Positions 17,081-25,441 are shown, counted from the first letter of the stretch. The stretch: DNA of 34,301 nt from an uncultured Lewinella sp. (GCA_938021455.1 CALIGP010000121.1:1-34301); one strand, 5' to 3'. Notes: generated from the letters alone by a model not told the origin. Made by a program: numbers and translations.

Positions 17081-17764
17081 CTATTCTTCCTCAACGGCGT
17101 TAAGCTTCTTCTCTAGCTCAGCGTCAACCGCTTTTGCTTTCGTCTTCTTCTTAGCAGCGTCGCTTTTCTTACGCTTCTTAGGCTGGATCATGACGTTCAT
17201 CCGTCGTTTTTCCATTTTTGGCATGGCTTCAGCAGTGCCTACATCTTCCAGTTCCTTCATGAAACGGAGGAGGAGTAATTCGCCACGGTCTTTGAAGACA
17301 ATGGATCGGCCCCGGAAGTGTACATAGGCTTTTACCTTGGCACCGTCTTCCAGAAACTCACGTGCGTGACGGAGCTTAAAGTTGAAGTCGTGGTCTCCCA
17401 TATTAGGGCCAAAGCGAACTTCTTTAACTACGGTTTTAACCGTGTTAGCTTTTAATTCCTTTTCCCGTTGCTTTTGCTGGTAAAGGAACTTCTTATAGTC
17501 AATGATCTTTGCAACAGGGGGAACGGCATTCGGGCTGATTTCAACCAAATCCAGATCCACATCTCTCGCCCAGCCTTTAACAAGTCTGGTGTCATAAACT
17601 TCACCTGCGGAAATTTTCTCTCCGAGCTCAGCGGCAATATCCGCTACATTATCTCCGACTAATCGAACCTCCGGAACCCGCAACATATCGTTGATGCGGT
17701 GTTTTGGTGCGGTATCTTCTCTGCGGAAAGTGCGTCTACGGCCGCCGCCTCTTCTTCTACCCAA
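17081..17764 (-). CDS. infC: Translation initiation factor IF-3
   Basis: A 227-residue IF-3. It binds the 30S subunit and checks the start codon. An arginine-rich N-terminal extension (about 2-15) precedes the conserved HRIND, VRLVGDNV and LVEISPNAVPPVAKIIDY of the IF3 N-domain. The C-domain carries VKEVRFGPNMGDHDFNFKL and VKAYVHFRGR. A lysine/glutamate-rich tail (190-227) is a family-specific extension. The start is TTG at 17764: an in-frame stop lies at 17782-17780, no ATG or GTG occurs between them, and the next ATG (residue 27) would cut into the conserved RIND region. IF-3 discriminates against such starts, so autoregulation as in Escherichia coli infC (AUU start) is likely. rpmI and rplT do not follow; terC converges instead. 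Confidence 0.95.
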   Translation of the reverse strand: MGRRRGGGRRRTFRREDTAPKHRINDMLRVPEVRLVGDNVADIAAELGEKISAGEVYDTRLVKGWARDVDLDLVEISPNAVPPVAKIIDYKKFLYQQKQREKELKANTVKTVVKEVRFGPNMGDHDFNFKLRHAREFLEDGAKVKAYVHFRGRSIVFKDRGELLLLRFMKELEDVGTAEAMPKMEKRRMNVMIQPKKRKKSDAAKKKTKAKAVDAELEKKLNAVEEE

Positions 17765-17813
17765 TACTTTGGTATTTATTTAAAAAATGGGGTGTTGCCC
17801 AGTGTGGGGGCAA
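17765..17813 (-). promoter_or_regulatory. infC leader with small hairpins
   Basis: Read on the minus strand, TTGCCC and GGGCAA (17813-17808 and 17800-17795) can form a hairpin. Just before the start, AATAC-CAAA-GTATT forms a second, five-bp stem that contains the first two bases of the TTG start codon. This may help to keep initiation weak. The stems are short, so this is tentative. Confidence 0.3.
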
Positions 17814-17898
17814 AAACCTTGTTAGGAAATTGTACTATAAGAGAAGGTACGGCCAGGAAAATAGTTCCCGATTCATCCCTTAACTCCCGTAAAAATAA

Positions 17899-17930
17899 GG
17901 TGAGCCGGAGAGAAATCCCTCCGGCTCACC
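17899..17930 (-). terminator. Intrinsic terminator of clpC
   Basis: A perfect 12-bp GC-rich stem, GGTGAGCCGGAG with its complement (17899-17910 and 17919-17930), has an eight-base loop. On the minus strand TTATTTTT follows. It lies 35 bases after the clpC stop, separating clpC from infC. Confidence 0.88.
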
Positions 17931-17965
17931 CAAAAATTATAGAATTAGCAATACTTATCGTAGCG

Positions 17966-20548
17966 CTATTCTTCTACGTCGGAGCCAACGGCTTCGTTTT
18001 GTGTGATGCTCAGGCCATCCTCTTCTTCGTTAAGAACAGCGACTAGCTTACTTCCTCCTTCAGGGTTATTGTTCAGGATGAATTCAGCCAGGGGGTCTTC
18101 AATATACTTTTGAATAGCCCGGTGTAAGGGGCGAGCACCAAACTGAGGATCGAAGCCTTTTTCTGCGACAAATTTCTTGGCTTCTTCGGATAGTTCAAGG
18201 CTGAACTCCAATCCATCAAGACGCTTGTACAGGTCGGCTAGTGCAATATCGATGATCTTGAAGATCTCTTCCTGCCCGAGACTATTGAAGATGACAACGT
18301 CATCGATCCGGTTCAGGAATTCCGGAGAGAAGGTCCGCTTCAGGGCATTGTTGATTACCGCTTTGCTGTTCTCCTCTGCGTTCTCCGTCCGGGCTTTAGT
18401 GGCAAAGCCTACGCCCTGACCAAAGTCCTTCAACTGGCGAACACCAATGTTGGAAGTCATGATGATCATGGTATTCTTAAAGTCCACTTTGCGACCCATA
18501 CCGTCGGTTAGCTGTCCGTCGTCCAGCACCTGCAGCAAGATGTTGTAAACATCAGGGTGAGCCTTCTCGATCTCGTCGAGCAGAATCACGCTGTAGGGCT
18601 TGCGGCGTACCTTCTCGGTGAGTTGGCCACCTTCTTCGTAGCCTACGTATCCGGGAGGGGCACCAATCAGGCGGCTGACGCTGAATTTCTCCATGTACTC
18701 AGACATGTCAATTCGAATCAGGCTGTCCTCGCTGTCAAAAATGTACTTGGTCAGCACCTTAGCTAGTTCCGTCTTACCTACACCCGTCGGGCCGAGGAAG
18801 ATGAAGGTACCGATGGGCTTCTTAGGATCTTTAAGGCCAACGCGGTTCCGCTGAATGGCTTTGGTGACTTTCTCAATGGCACTATCCTGACCAATCACGG
18901 AGCCTTTCAGATCATCGGCCATACCGACAAGCTTTTTGCTCTCGTTCTGGGCTACCCGGTTAACGGGGATGCCCGTCATCATGGATACCACCTCGGCGAT
19001 ATCGTCTTCCCCAACGGGGTAGCGACGTGTCTTGGACTCTTCTTCCCACTTCACTTTCGCTTCCTCAAGCGAGCGCTGAAGCTTACTTTCCTTGTCGCGT
19101 AAATCGGCAGCACGTTCGTACTGCTGGTTCTTCACGGCCAGGTTTTTCTGCTCCCGCACTTCTTCGATCTCTCCTTCTACCTGCTCAATGTGCTCAGGTA
19201 CGGTGATGTTTTTGAGGTGCGTACGTGCGCCAACTTCGTCGAGCACGTCAATGGCTTTGTCGGGAAGGAAACGATCGGTAATGTACCGGTCGCTGAACTT
19301 CACACAAGCTTCAATGGCTTCGTCAGAGTAGTTGACGTTGTGAAACTCTTCGTACTTAGATTTGATGTTGTTCAGGATGTGAACGGCCTCCTCCGGGCTT
19401 GGCGGGTTAACCAATACCTTTTGGAAACGACGGTCAAGGGCACCATCTTTTTCAATGTGCTGACGATACTCATCCAGCGTAGAAGCACCAATACATTGGA
19501 GCTCACCCCGGGCAAGGGCCGGCTTAAAGATGTTGCTGGCGTCAAGTGATCCGGTGGCACCACCTGCACCCACAATAGTGTGGATCTCATCAATGAAGAG
19601 AATCACGTCCCGGCTTTTTTCCAGCTCGGTCATGATGGCTTTCATCCGTTCCTCAAACTGGCCGCGGTACTTCGTACCTGCTACCAAAGCAGCGAGGTCG
19701 AGCATCACGATACGCTTGTCGAACAATGTCCGACTTACTTTTTTCTCTTTGATGCGGAGAGCAAGACCCTCTACGATCGCAGTCTTACCTACACCCGGTT
19801 CACCAATTAGAATAGGATTGTTCTTCTTGCGACGGCTTAAAATTTGGCTGACGCGTTCGATTTCAGTTTCCCGACCAATGATGGGGTCAAGTTTGTTATC
19901 ATCTGCCAGGGAAGTGATGTCCCGCCCGAAATTGTCGAGTACAGGCGTACGGCTTTTACTGCCACCTCCCGGGCCACCTTTACGCTGGCCACCCTGGTAG
20001 TTGCCGCGGCCTTGTTCGCCGTCGTCTTCAAATTGGTCACCGCCATCATCAGGAGCCTGACCCATGGGTAAGTCCATATCTTCGGTGAAGTCTTTTTCGT
20101 CTTTCACGTAATCGAGTTCTGCTTTATAAATGTCATACTCTACTTCAAACTGACGGAGGATTTTGGCCGCCGGAAGTTCCTTGTTCCGGAGAATAGAGAG
20201 TATCAAATGTTCCGGGCTAACGATGGTAGTCTTCAGTGCCTTAGCTTCTAGAAAAGTTACTTTCAGGACGCGATCGGCTTTGTCGTTGAGCGGAAGTTGA
20301 GAGATAGTATTGCCGCTGGTTTGGCCACTATTCCGCTGAATATTCTCACGGATAGTATCCTTGAGCGCCTGGATATCAACGGCCAGATTCCGTAATACGC
20401 GGTTAGCCAGACTATCCGGCATACTCAAAACACCCAGCAAAAGATGTTCGGGGCCCACGTAGGCATGGCCTAGCTTTTCGGCTTCGATCTTGCCGCGGGC
20501 CATGGCCTTTTTTATTTCAGGACTGAATTCCTTTCTACTTGGATTCAT
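17966..20548 (-). CDS. clpC: ATP-dependent Clp protease ATP-binding subunit ClpC
   Basis: An 860-residue Hsp100 unfoldase that feeds substrates to ClpP. From the chosen start the order is a double Clp_N repeat (about 5-140), a glycine-rich linker with GGPGGGSK (about 175-200), a first AAA+ domain (Walker A GEPGVGKT, Walker B VILFIDEIHT), a middle domain with a UVR-type motif (QQYERAADLRDKE) that marks ClpC rather than ClpA or ClpB, and a second AAA+ domain (GPTGVGKTEL, VILLDEIEKAH) with a ClpB_D2-small C-terminus. I place the start at MNPSRKEF (20548) because the upstream open frame to 20635 overlaps the promoter and is not family-like. It ends in a strong terminator. Confidence 0.96.
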   Translation of the reverse strand: MNPSRKEFSPEIKKAMARGKIEAEKLGHAYVGPEHLLLGVLSMPDSLANRVLRNLAVDIQALKDTIRENIQRNSGQTSGNTISQLPLNDKADRVLKVTFLEAKALKTTIVSPEHLILSILRNKELPAAKILRQFEVEYDIYKAELDYVKDEKDFTEDMDLPMGQAPDDGGDQFEDDGEQGRGNYQGGQRKGGPGGGSKSRTPVLDNFGRDITSLADDNKLDPIIGRETEIERVSQILSRRKKNNPILIGEPGVGKTAIVEGLALRIKEKKVSRTLFDKRIVMLDLAALVAGTKYRGQFEERMKAIMTELEKSRDVILFIDEIHTIVGAGGATGSLDASNIFKPALARGELQCIGASTLDEYRQHIEKDGALDRRFQKVLVNPPSPEEAVHILNNIKSKYEEFHNVNYSDEAIEACVKFSDRYITDRFLPDKAIDVLDEVGARTHLKNITVPEHIEQVEGEIEEVREQKNLAVKNQQYERAADLRDKESKLQRSLEEAKVKWEEESKTRRYPVGEDDIAEVVSMMTGIPVNRVAQNESKKLVGMADDLKGSVIGQDSAIEKVTKAIQRNRVGLKDPKKPIGTFIFLGPTGVGKTELAKVLTKYIFDSEDSLIRIDMSEYMEKFSVSRLIGAPPGYVGYEEGGQLTEKVRRKPYSVILLDEIEKAHPDVYNILLQVLDDGQLTDGMGRKVDFKNTMIIMTSNIGVRQLKDFGQGVGFATKARTENAEENSKAVINNALKRTFSPEFLNRIDDVVIFNSLGQEEIFKIIDIALADLYKRLDGLEFSLELSEEAKKFVAEKGFDPQFGARPLHRAIQKYIEDPLAEFILNNNPEGGSKLVAVLNEEEDGLSITQNEAVGSDVEE

Positions 20549-20572
20549 TTTTATAAATTTTCTTTGGTTGGG

Positions 20573-20603
20573 GAAAGATAACGGGGCGCGGACGCTGGTG
20601 CAA
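20573..20603 (-). promoter_or_regulatory. clpC promoter, with the dispersed motif as spacer
   Basis: On the minus strand TTG (20603-20601), exactly 20 bases, then TATCTTTC (20580-20573). The leader to the ATG at 20548 would be about 18 bases. The TTG and spacer coincide with a copy of the TGCACCTGCG motif. Confidence 0.65.
20584..20602 (-). repeat. Dispersed TGCACCTGCG motif, copy 7 (in the clpC promoter)
   Basis: Minus strand TGCACCAGCG, TCC, GCGCCC: one mismatch in the left half. Confidence 0.55.
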
Positions 20604-20849
20604 GCAATGTTGAAAAACAGCAACGTTCCTAACATCGTCTTTCGTCAAATAGCAGCTGTAATAAACGTGCCAGATGACTACTACTGACAAATAAACCTGA
20701 CAATTCGCCGGTCTGTGGACAATTTGTACAGGACTTCAGCAGCTTATTAAGGGGAACAATAAAGCGTAACTTTAGTTGGAGAAAAAATCAGCAAATTCTG
20801 ACAGATGGCCCAGCTTTTGTTAGGTTCCCATAGATTTAGTCAAAAAAAC

Positions 20850-20857
20850 TACCTTTG
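20850..20857 (+). promoter_or_regulatory. -7 box upstream of the STAS gene
   Basis: TACCTTTG, a full match to TAnnTTTG, 18 bases before the ATG at 20876. No TTG is found at the right distance upstream. Confidence 0.5.
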
Positions 20858-20875
20858 CGCCAAATAAAGAAGAAT

Positions 20876-21256
20876 ATGAAATTCAGCCTCGACAAGCAAG
20901 AACGCTACACGCTCATCAAGCCCGAAGAAGATAACCTCAACTCAGCCGTAGCGCCACAGTTGAAGTCAGAATTCGTCATCCTGGCGAATGAAGGTATCAA
21001 CAACTTGATCCTTGATTTAAGTTCTGTAAAGTACGTTGACAGCTCTGGCCTAAGCGCTATTCTAACGGCTCGCAGGCTCTGGACTAACCTGGGGACTTTC
21101 GTCGTTACCGGCGTTGATCACCCTGCCGTAAAGCGCCTGGTGGAGATATCTAAAGTAGACTCCGTACTAACGATTTTGCCGACGGTTTCTGAATCCAGCG
21201 ATTTCATTATGATGGAGGAACTGCAACGGGATCTTCAGGGAGATGGCGAAGAGTAG
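20876..21256 (+). CDS. STAS domain protein (anti-sigma factor antagonist type)
   Basis: A 126-residue single STAS domain protein of the SpoIIAA/RsbV type. The core motif LILDLSSVKYVDSSGLSAIL (45-64) includes the DSSGL site where a serine is phosphorylated in the family. Such proteins bind anti-sigma kinases or act in stressosome-like switching; no partner kinase or sigma factor is in the window. I chose the ATG at 20876 (MKFSLDKQ) rather than the one at 20855, because the -7 box ends at 20857 and transcription must begin after it. It is followed by a strong terminator, so it is probably transcribed apart from ribonuclease Z. Confidence 0.88.
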   Translation: MKFSLDKQERYTLIKPEEDNLNSAVAPQLKSEFVILANEGINNLILDLSSVKYVDSSGLSAILTARRLWTNLGTFVVTGVDHPAVKRLVEISKVDSVLTILPTVSESSDFIMMEELQRDLQGDGEE

Positions 21257-21313
21257 AGAGCAACTCTCTGCTTGAAAAGCATCACCAACTAACGTGCTAC
21301 TTTGGCAACTCTT

Positions 21314-21384
21314 AGCGGTCAAGGGTTTGTATTTAGACTACCACCTTAATGTAACGGTAGGCTAAATACTAACCGTTGACCGCT
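21314..21384 (+). terminator. Long terminator hairpin after the STAS gene
   Basis: A 23-base arm (21314-21336) pairs with 21362-21384 with two mismatches; CTACC and GGTAG extend it inside. TTTTGTATTTT follows. The outer AGCGGTCAA matches the terC/infC terminator. Apart from this hairpin I see nothing else in 21257-21502. Confidence 0.85.
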
Positions 21385-21502
21385 TTTGTATTTTAACGAG
21401 AACGCTATTTTGGCCAACTGTTTTAGGCGCAGACTTAACCGGGAAGAGCAACTTCATGGCGACGGGAGGCATTGTTTTTTCCGAAAGTAAAATTATCTCC
21501 AG

Positions 21503-22432
21503 ATGCGATTCGAATTAATCATCCTTGGCACCAGTGGAGCAGTGCCCGCCTATGGCCGGCATTGCTCGGGCGTTTTCCTCCGTTCGGAGACGGCGGATGT
21601 GCTCATTGACTGTGGGGAAGGGACGCAGTTTCAACTCCAGGCCGCTGGCCTGGGAATGGGGAAGGTGTCTACCATTTTGATCTCTCATTTACACGGAGAC
21701 CATTACTTCGGCCTGCCAGGCCTGTTGAGCAGCCTGGCGCTCAATGGCAGACGGGAACCCCTGCGCATTATCTCCCCATTGCCCCTGCGTCCGCGCCTGG
21801 AAGCGCTCTTTGAGCTGGACCGATTCCCCATGCCCTACGAGCTCACTTTTGAAACCTTCGTGGCTGAAGAGCCGACTCGCTTGCCGGACATTGGAGATCT
21901 TGAAATGACCGCCTTTCCACTCCAACATCGAGTACCGACCAATGGCTACCTGCTGCGAGAGAAGCAACGCCCGGCTAACATCCTCAAGGAACAGATCGCT
22001 GCGCACGATATTCCCTGGACGGCCATCGCCGCCATTAAAAACGGCGAAGACTTTATGACGACGAGTGGTCAGCTCGTTCCGAACCAAGAGCTGACACTTC
22101 CTGCTCCAAAGCCCAGAAGTTTCGCCTATTGTTCGGATACGGTCTACTTTCCGGAACTGGCGGAGATCGTTCACGGCGTGGATTTGCTGTACCACGAAGC
22201 AACCTTCCTGGACGATATGAAGGAGGACGCGCTGAAAAAAGGACACGCCACGGCCTCTCAGGCAGCTACCGTTGCGCGGGATGCAGCAGCAGGGCAGCTT
22301 ATTATGGGCCACTTCAGTAGCCGCTACCCCGATCTGTCTGCTCATGAAACGGAAGCCAGAGCAGTCTTTCTCAATAGCCATGCCGCTAGAGATCTCTGGC
22401 GCTTTGAGGTGGCTTTTGCGGGGCGGGGGTAA
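21503..22432 (+). CDS. rnz: Ribonuclease Z
   Basis: A 309-residue metallo-beta-lactamase fold endoribonuclease that trims tRNA 3' ends. The zinc site HLHGDH (His62, His64, Asp66, His67) is intact, with ILGTSGAVP (8-16) and LIDCGEGTQ (34-42) before it. YCSDTVYFPEL and LYHEATF in the second half and HFSSRY near the C-terminus supply further ligands. The length is that of a normal short-form RNase Z. Most tRNA genes lacking an encoded CCA, like the tRNA-Arg here, need this enzyme. A heptamer repeat block starts six bases after its stop. Confidence 0.96.
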   Translation: MRFELIILGTSGAVPAYGRHCSGVFLRSETADVLIDCGEGTQFQLQAAGLGMGKVSTILISHLHGDHYFGLPGLLSSLALNGRREPLRIISPLPLRPRLEALFELDRFPMPYELTFETFVAEEPTRLPDIGDLEMTAFPLQHRVPTNGYLLREKQRPANILKEQIAAHDIPWTAIAAIKNGEDFMTTSGQLVPNQELTLPAPKPRSFAYCSDTVYFPELAEIVHGVDLLYHEATFLDDMKEDALKKGHATASQAATVARDAAAGQLIMGHFSSRYPDLSAHETEARAVFLNSHAARDLWRFEVAFAGRG

Positions 22433-22438
22433 AGAAGA

Positions 22439-22560
22439 GGTTGCAGGTTGCAGGGTGCAAGTTGCAGGTTGCAGGGGCACGGTGCAGGGGGCAAGTTTCA
22501 GGTTTCAGGTTGCGACCTGTACCTTGCAACCCGCAACCCGCAACCCGCAACTTCCAACCT
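22439..22560. repeat. Inverted heptamer repeat block (GGTTGCA family)
   Basis: The left arm (22439-22513) is made of degenerate heptamers: GGTTGCA, GGGTGCA, AGTTGCA, GTTTCAG. The right arm (about 22521-22560) is made of the complementary heptamer, CAACCCG. The block begins six bases after the rnz stop and ends right at the ATG of the GH1 gene. The folded RNA would bury the GH1 start region and could terminate rnz transcription. Confidence 0.85.
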
Positions 22561-23949
22561 ATGAAAACCTTTCCCGATAACTTTCTCTGGGGCTCCGCCA
22601 CCTCCGCTTATCAGATTGAAGGCGCCTGGCAGGCCGACGGTAAGGGGCTTCATATTTGGGATGTCTTTAGCCACACACCTGGTCGAACCGCGAGAGGAGA
22701 TAATGGAGACCGCGCCTGTGATCACTACAACCGCTATCCGGAAGACATCGCCCTGATGGCGAAAATGGGCCTGAAAGCTTACCGCTTTAGCATCGCCTGG
22801 ACGCGCATACAACCCGATGGAAAGGGAGAACCCAACCCGGCGGGTATTGCTTTCTATAATAAGCTTATCGATGAACTGCTAGCAAATGGTATTGAGCCTT
22901 GGATCACCCTTCATCATTGGGATTTGCCCGTAGCACTACAACTCGAAGATGATGGTTGGCTCAGCAAGCGGACGACGGATTACTTCGCCGCCTACGCCCG
23001 TATCTGTTTCGAGCATTTTGGGGACCGGGTGAAGAACTGGATCACCCTCAATGAGAGCTGGGTGATTGCCACGTTGGGCTTTCATGAAGGCATCTTCGCG
23101 CCAGGGCGGAAGTCGGATTCGGAGCCTTACCTGGTGGCCCACCACCTTATTCTGGCACACGCTAAGGCGGTGAAGGTCTATCGAGAGGAGTTCCAACCTG
23201 CTCAGGGTGGACAAATCGGGATGACCAACAACTGTGACTGGCGAGAACCCGAAACGAATTCTCCTGCTGACCGCGCCGCCGCTCAACGTTCCATTGAGTT
23301 TTTCCTCGCTTGGTTCGCTGACCCGATTTATTTTGGTGATTACCCCGCCGTGATGCGCGAAAGGGTAGGAGATCGACTGCCGGTCTTCAGCCCTCAAGAA
23401 AAGCTACTGATCAGGGGTAGTTCTGACTTTTTTGGACTTAACCACTACAACACGATGTACGCTAGTGATGTGGAGCCCGGAAAAAAGGTCGAAAACTATG
23501 TCTACGCAAATGCTGGTGTTTTTAAAGATCAGCACGTCGCGCTCACGGCCGACCCCACTTGGGAATTGACCGATATGCAGTGGCCAGTGGTGCCCTGGGG
23601 CTTGGGCAAGCTCCTACTTTGGATCAGTAAACGCTACGAAAACCCACCGATCTACATCACAGAAAATGGCTGTGCAACCCCCGACATCGTCAGTGAAGGA
23701 AAGGTCGATGATCCTCGCCGTATTTCTTTTCTGAATGGCTACCTGGGCGCAGTGCACGACGCCATATCCGATGGCGCTGATGTGCGCGGTTACTTCGTTT
23801 GGTCATTAATGGATAATTTCGAGTGGGCCAGTGGATATGACAAACGATTTGGCATGATCCACATCAACTTCGAAACAATGGAGCGGGTACCTAAGAGTTC
23901 GGCTACCTGGTATACGGAGGTGATCAAGAATAACGGACTGGAGGGGTAA
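22561..23949 (+). CDS. Glycoside hydrolase family 1 beta-glucosidase
   Basis: A 462-residue cytosolic GH1 enzyme (no signal peptide), likely splitting beta-glucosides or beta-galactosides taken into the cell. The N-terminal family signature FLWGSATSAYQIEG (8-21) fixes the start at 22561; the open frame extends upstream only through the repeat block. The acid/base is Glu165 in ITLNES (the usual proline after NE is serine here), the nucleophile is Glu368 in YITENG, and the substrate-pocket sequences WSLMDNFEW and TLHHWDLP are present. It could work after the GH3 lipoprotein in the use of disaccharides, but the two genes are far apart. Confidence 0.95.
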   Translation: MKTFPDNFLWGSATSAYQIEGAWQADGKGLHIWDVFSHTPGRTARGDNGDRACDHYNRYPEDIALMAKMGLKAYRFSIAWTRIQPDGKGEPNPAGIAFYNKLIDELLANGIEPWITLHHWDLPVALQLEDDGWLSKRTTDYFAAYARICFEHFGDRVKNWITLNESWVIATLGFHEGIFAPGRKSDSEPYLVAHHLILAHAKAVKVYREEFQPAQGGQIGMTNNCDWREPETNSPADRAAAQRSIEFFLAWFADPIYFGDYPAVMRERVGDRLPVFSPQEKLLIRGSSDFFGLNHYNTMYASDVEPGKKVENYVYANAGVFKDQHVALTADPTWELTDMQWPVVPWGLGKLLLWISKRYENPPIYITENGCATPDIVSEGKVDDPRRISFLNGYLGAVHDAISDGADVRGYFVWSLMDNFEWASGYDKRFGMIHINFETMERVPKSSATWYTEVIKNNGLEG

Positions 23950-24049
23950 GGAGATAGCCTAGCCAGGCGGCCTTGACTTTGTCGCCCTTGGAGTTTAGGA
24001 AACTGACCAGGGTGGTGAAGAAACCGGCTAAATCTTGATTGTTGGGCAT
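23924..24049 (-). CDS. Candidate small protein, 41 residues
   Basis: A small open frame on the minus strand that reads MPNNQDLAGFFTTLVSFLNS and ends GDKVKAAWLGYLLTPPVRYS. It has a protein-like, amphipathic composition and overlaps the last 26 bases of the GH1 gene. TACCTTTA (24076-24069), close to a -7 box, lies 20 bases before its ATG. I do not recognise it; it could be a degraded remnant of a longer gene. The rest of the 247-base spacer (23950-24196) holds nothing else except a -7-like box near its end. Confidence 0.3.
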   Translation of the reverse strand: MPNNQDLAGFFTTLVSFLNSKGDKVKAAWLGYLLTPPVRYS

Positions 24050-24184
24050 GATTAAGAAGAGATTAGGATAAAGGTATTGAAAAGGAGGAGTTTGGCTGAC
24101 CTTGTCTCAGGGCAGGGAGAGTTGGATTCGTAGGATTCATAAAGAATTTTTAGGGTGTGTCCTACAAAAATTCGCAACCACTCG

Positions 24185-24192
24185 TACCTTTC
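24185..24192 (+). promoter_or_regulatory. -7 box at the start of the next gene
   Basis: TACCTTTC, one base off TAnnTTTG, ends four bases before the GTG at 24197. If used, the transcript would be leaderless or nearly so. Confidence 0.4.
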
Positions 24193-24196
24193 CCTT

Positions 24197-25441
24197 GTGA
24201 AAACTATCATCGTTCAAATTGATAATCAAGGCCTACACTACGGCATCGGGTACATTCCATGGGAGGTGACAAACCTGCCCGTGGGTGGCTTCCGCTTCCG
24301 GGAGCGAGAGACGGTGTTCTGGGAAGTAGAGATGACGGGTTACGATATAGGATCCGGCTGTTTGGCGGTCCGAGTGATGGATTATGAGGCGGAAAAAATA
24401 GCTTTCCGTCCCGAACGTGCCATGAAGCAGCCGGTGAAGCAATTGGTGTTTGCACCTTTAGATGGAGAAGCGTTTAAGGCGCAGCTGGCGTATTATCAGG
24501 CAGGGCCGTTGGCCAGTGTATTGCTGGAAAACCCTGCCGCAAAAACACCCTCTGCACCTGCGGTTGCGCCCCCCCAAGAGGAGGATTGGGAAGCGCCTTC
24601 TTACACACGAAGCGTTTCTTTCTCTCTGCCGCTGCTCGAGCTCACTTTCGCCAATGGAGGGGTGAAAGGCAGTGTGGAATTGCCGGGGCTGACGGATGCA
24701 GTAGATTTTAGTATATCCAACGACCACATCGTCGCCGAGTTTGATGCCATCAAGCCATTTTTCGTCCGGGCGTTGAAGCGGAAGACAATTGAGATCTCCG
24801 CCAGTTTGATGTTTACAAACGACGAACCCCGACTGCAGGATGCCCGCTCTTCCCAAATTGACCGTATAAACGATGATATGCTGGAAGTCTTCCGCGCACG
24901 CGGTGTCCGACAGTTGCTCTCTCCGGAACGGATGGCTACCGTTGATAAAAGTCTTTTTACCCCAGATGATATTTTCGAGAGCCTCGACGACAATGAACTT
25001 GGAAAAGCCACCCTGCCGCAGGATGGATTTGACCTGCTGAACGAAATTCTCCGCCACAAAACAGTCCGGAACGCCCGCCAACTAGAATTCCTGGCCGGCC
25101 GTCTGCATCAGGCAGCGCATAAACTGCGCTTCGTCCTTTCCCCGAAGTTTGGCTTTGTCTTCGTCGCCGAAGGCCGGGAGGGGCGGCATTTCATCCTGGA
25201 GCTGCTTGACTCTCACGCCACCTACGTCTGGAGCCTACCGCTGGAATGGCGAACGCTTGATGAGCAGTTCCGGGCCGTAGAGAAAGAGATCGCCGCCATC
25301 GCCAGCATCGGCCGGGGGCAATACCGCCGCACGCTGCACTTCGAACATGAGTTTTGGTTCGTTATCCACGAATCAGCGGACTCGACGCTAGTCGATGGTT
25401 TCCCGCGCTGGAAGAACCGGCTGTTGGAGGGGTTGATGTGA
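24197..25441 (+). CDS. Hypothetical protein, function unknown
   Basis: A 414-residue soluble protein that I do not recognise. From the GTG at 24197 it begins VKTIIVQIDNQGLHYGIGYI. There is a beta-rich N-domain (about 1-110), a proline/alanine-rich linker (about 111-135, containing a copy of the TGCACCTGCG motif), a second beta-rich part, a helical middle, and a C-terminal domain with VWSLPLEWRTLDEQF and FWFVIHE. No signal peptide, membrane segment or catalytic motif is visible. An ATG at 24155 is in frame but lies upstream of the likely -7 box. It converges with the arrestin-like gene across eight bases, so the transcripts must overlap at their 3' ends. Confidence 0.75.
   Translation: MKTIIVQIDNQGLHYGIGYIPWEVTNLPVGGFRFRERETVFWEVEMTGYDIGSGCLAVRVMDYEAEKIAFRPERAMKQPVKQLVFAPLDGEAFKAQLAYYQAGPLASVLLENPAAKTPSAPAVAPPQEEDWEAPSYTRSVSFSLPLLELTFANGGVKGSVELPGLTDAVDFSISNDHIVAEFDAIKPFFVRALKRKTIEISASLMFTNDEPRLQDARSSQIDRINDDMLEVFRARGVRQLLSPERMATVDKSLFTPDDIFESLDDNELGKATLPQDGFDLLNEILRHKTVRNARQLEFLAGRLHQAAHKLRFVLSPKFGFVFVAEGREGRHFILELLDSHATYVWSLPLEWRTLDEQFRAVEKEIAAIASIGRGQYRRTLHFEHEFWFVIHESADSTLVDGFPRWKNRLLEGLM
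24553..24571 (+). repeat. Dispersed TGCACCTGCG motif, copy 8 (in a protein linker)
   Basis: TGCACCTGCG, GTT, GCGCCC, then a C-run in place of AAAC. It encodes APAVAPP in the linker. Confidence 0.65.

Noticed and set aside
19530..20000. 156-residue open frame antisense to clpC
   Set aside because: It is serine/arginine/proline-rich, has no family features and is fully explained as a shadow of the clpC coding strand. The same holds for other long antisense frames, such as those over the GH3, rnz and ZIP genes.
20549..20635. Longer ClpC N-terminus from an ATG at 20635
   Set aside because: The extra 29 residues resemble a signal peptide only by chance. They contain the promoter and the dispersed motif, and ClpC is cytosolic.
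22439..22560. CRISPR array
   Set aside because: The units are seven bases long, degenerate and contiguous, with no spacers and no cas genes nearby.
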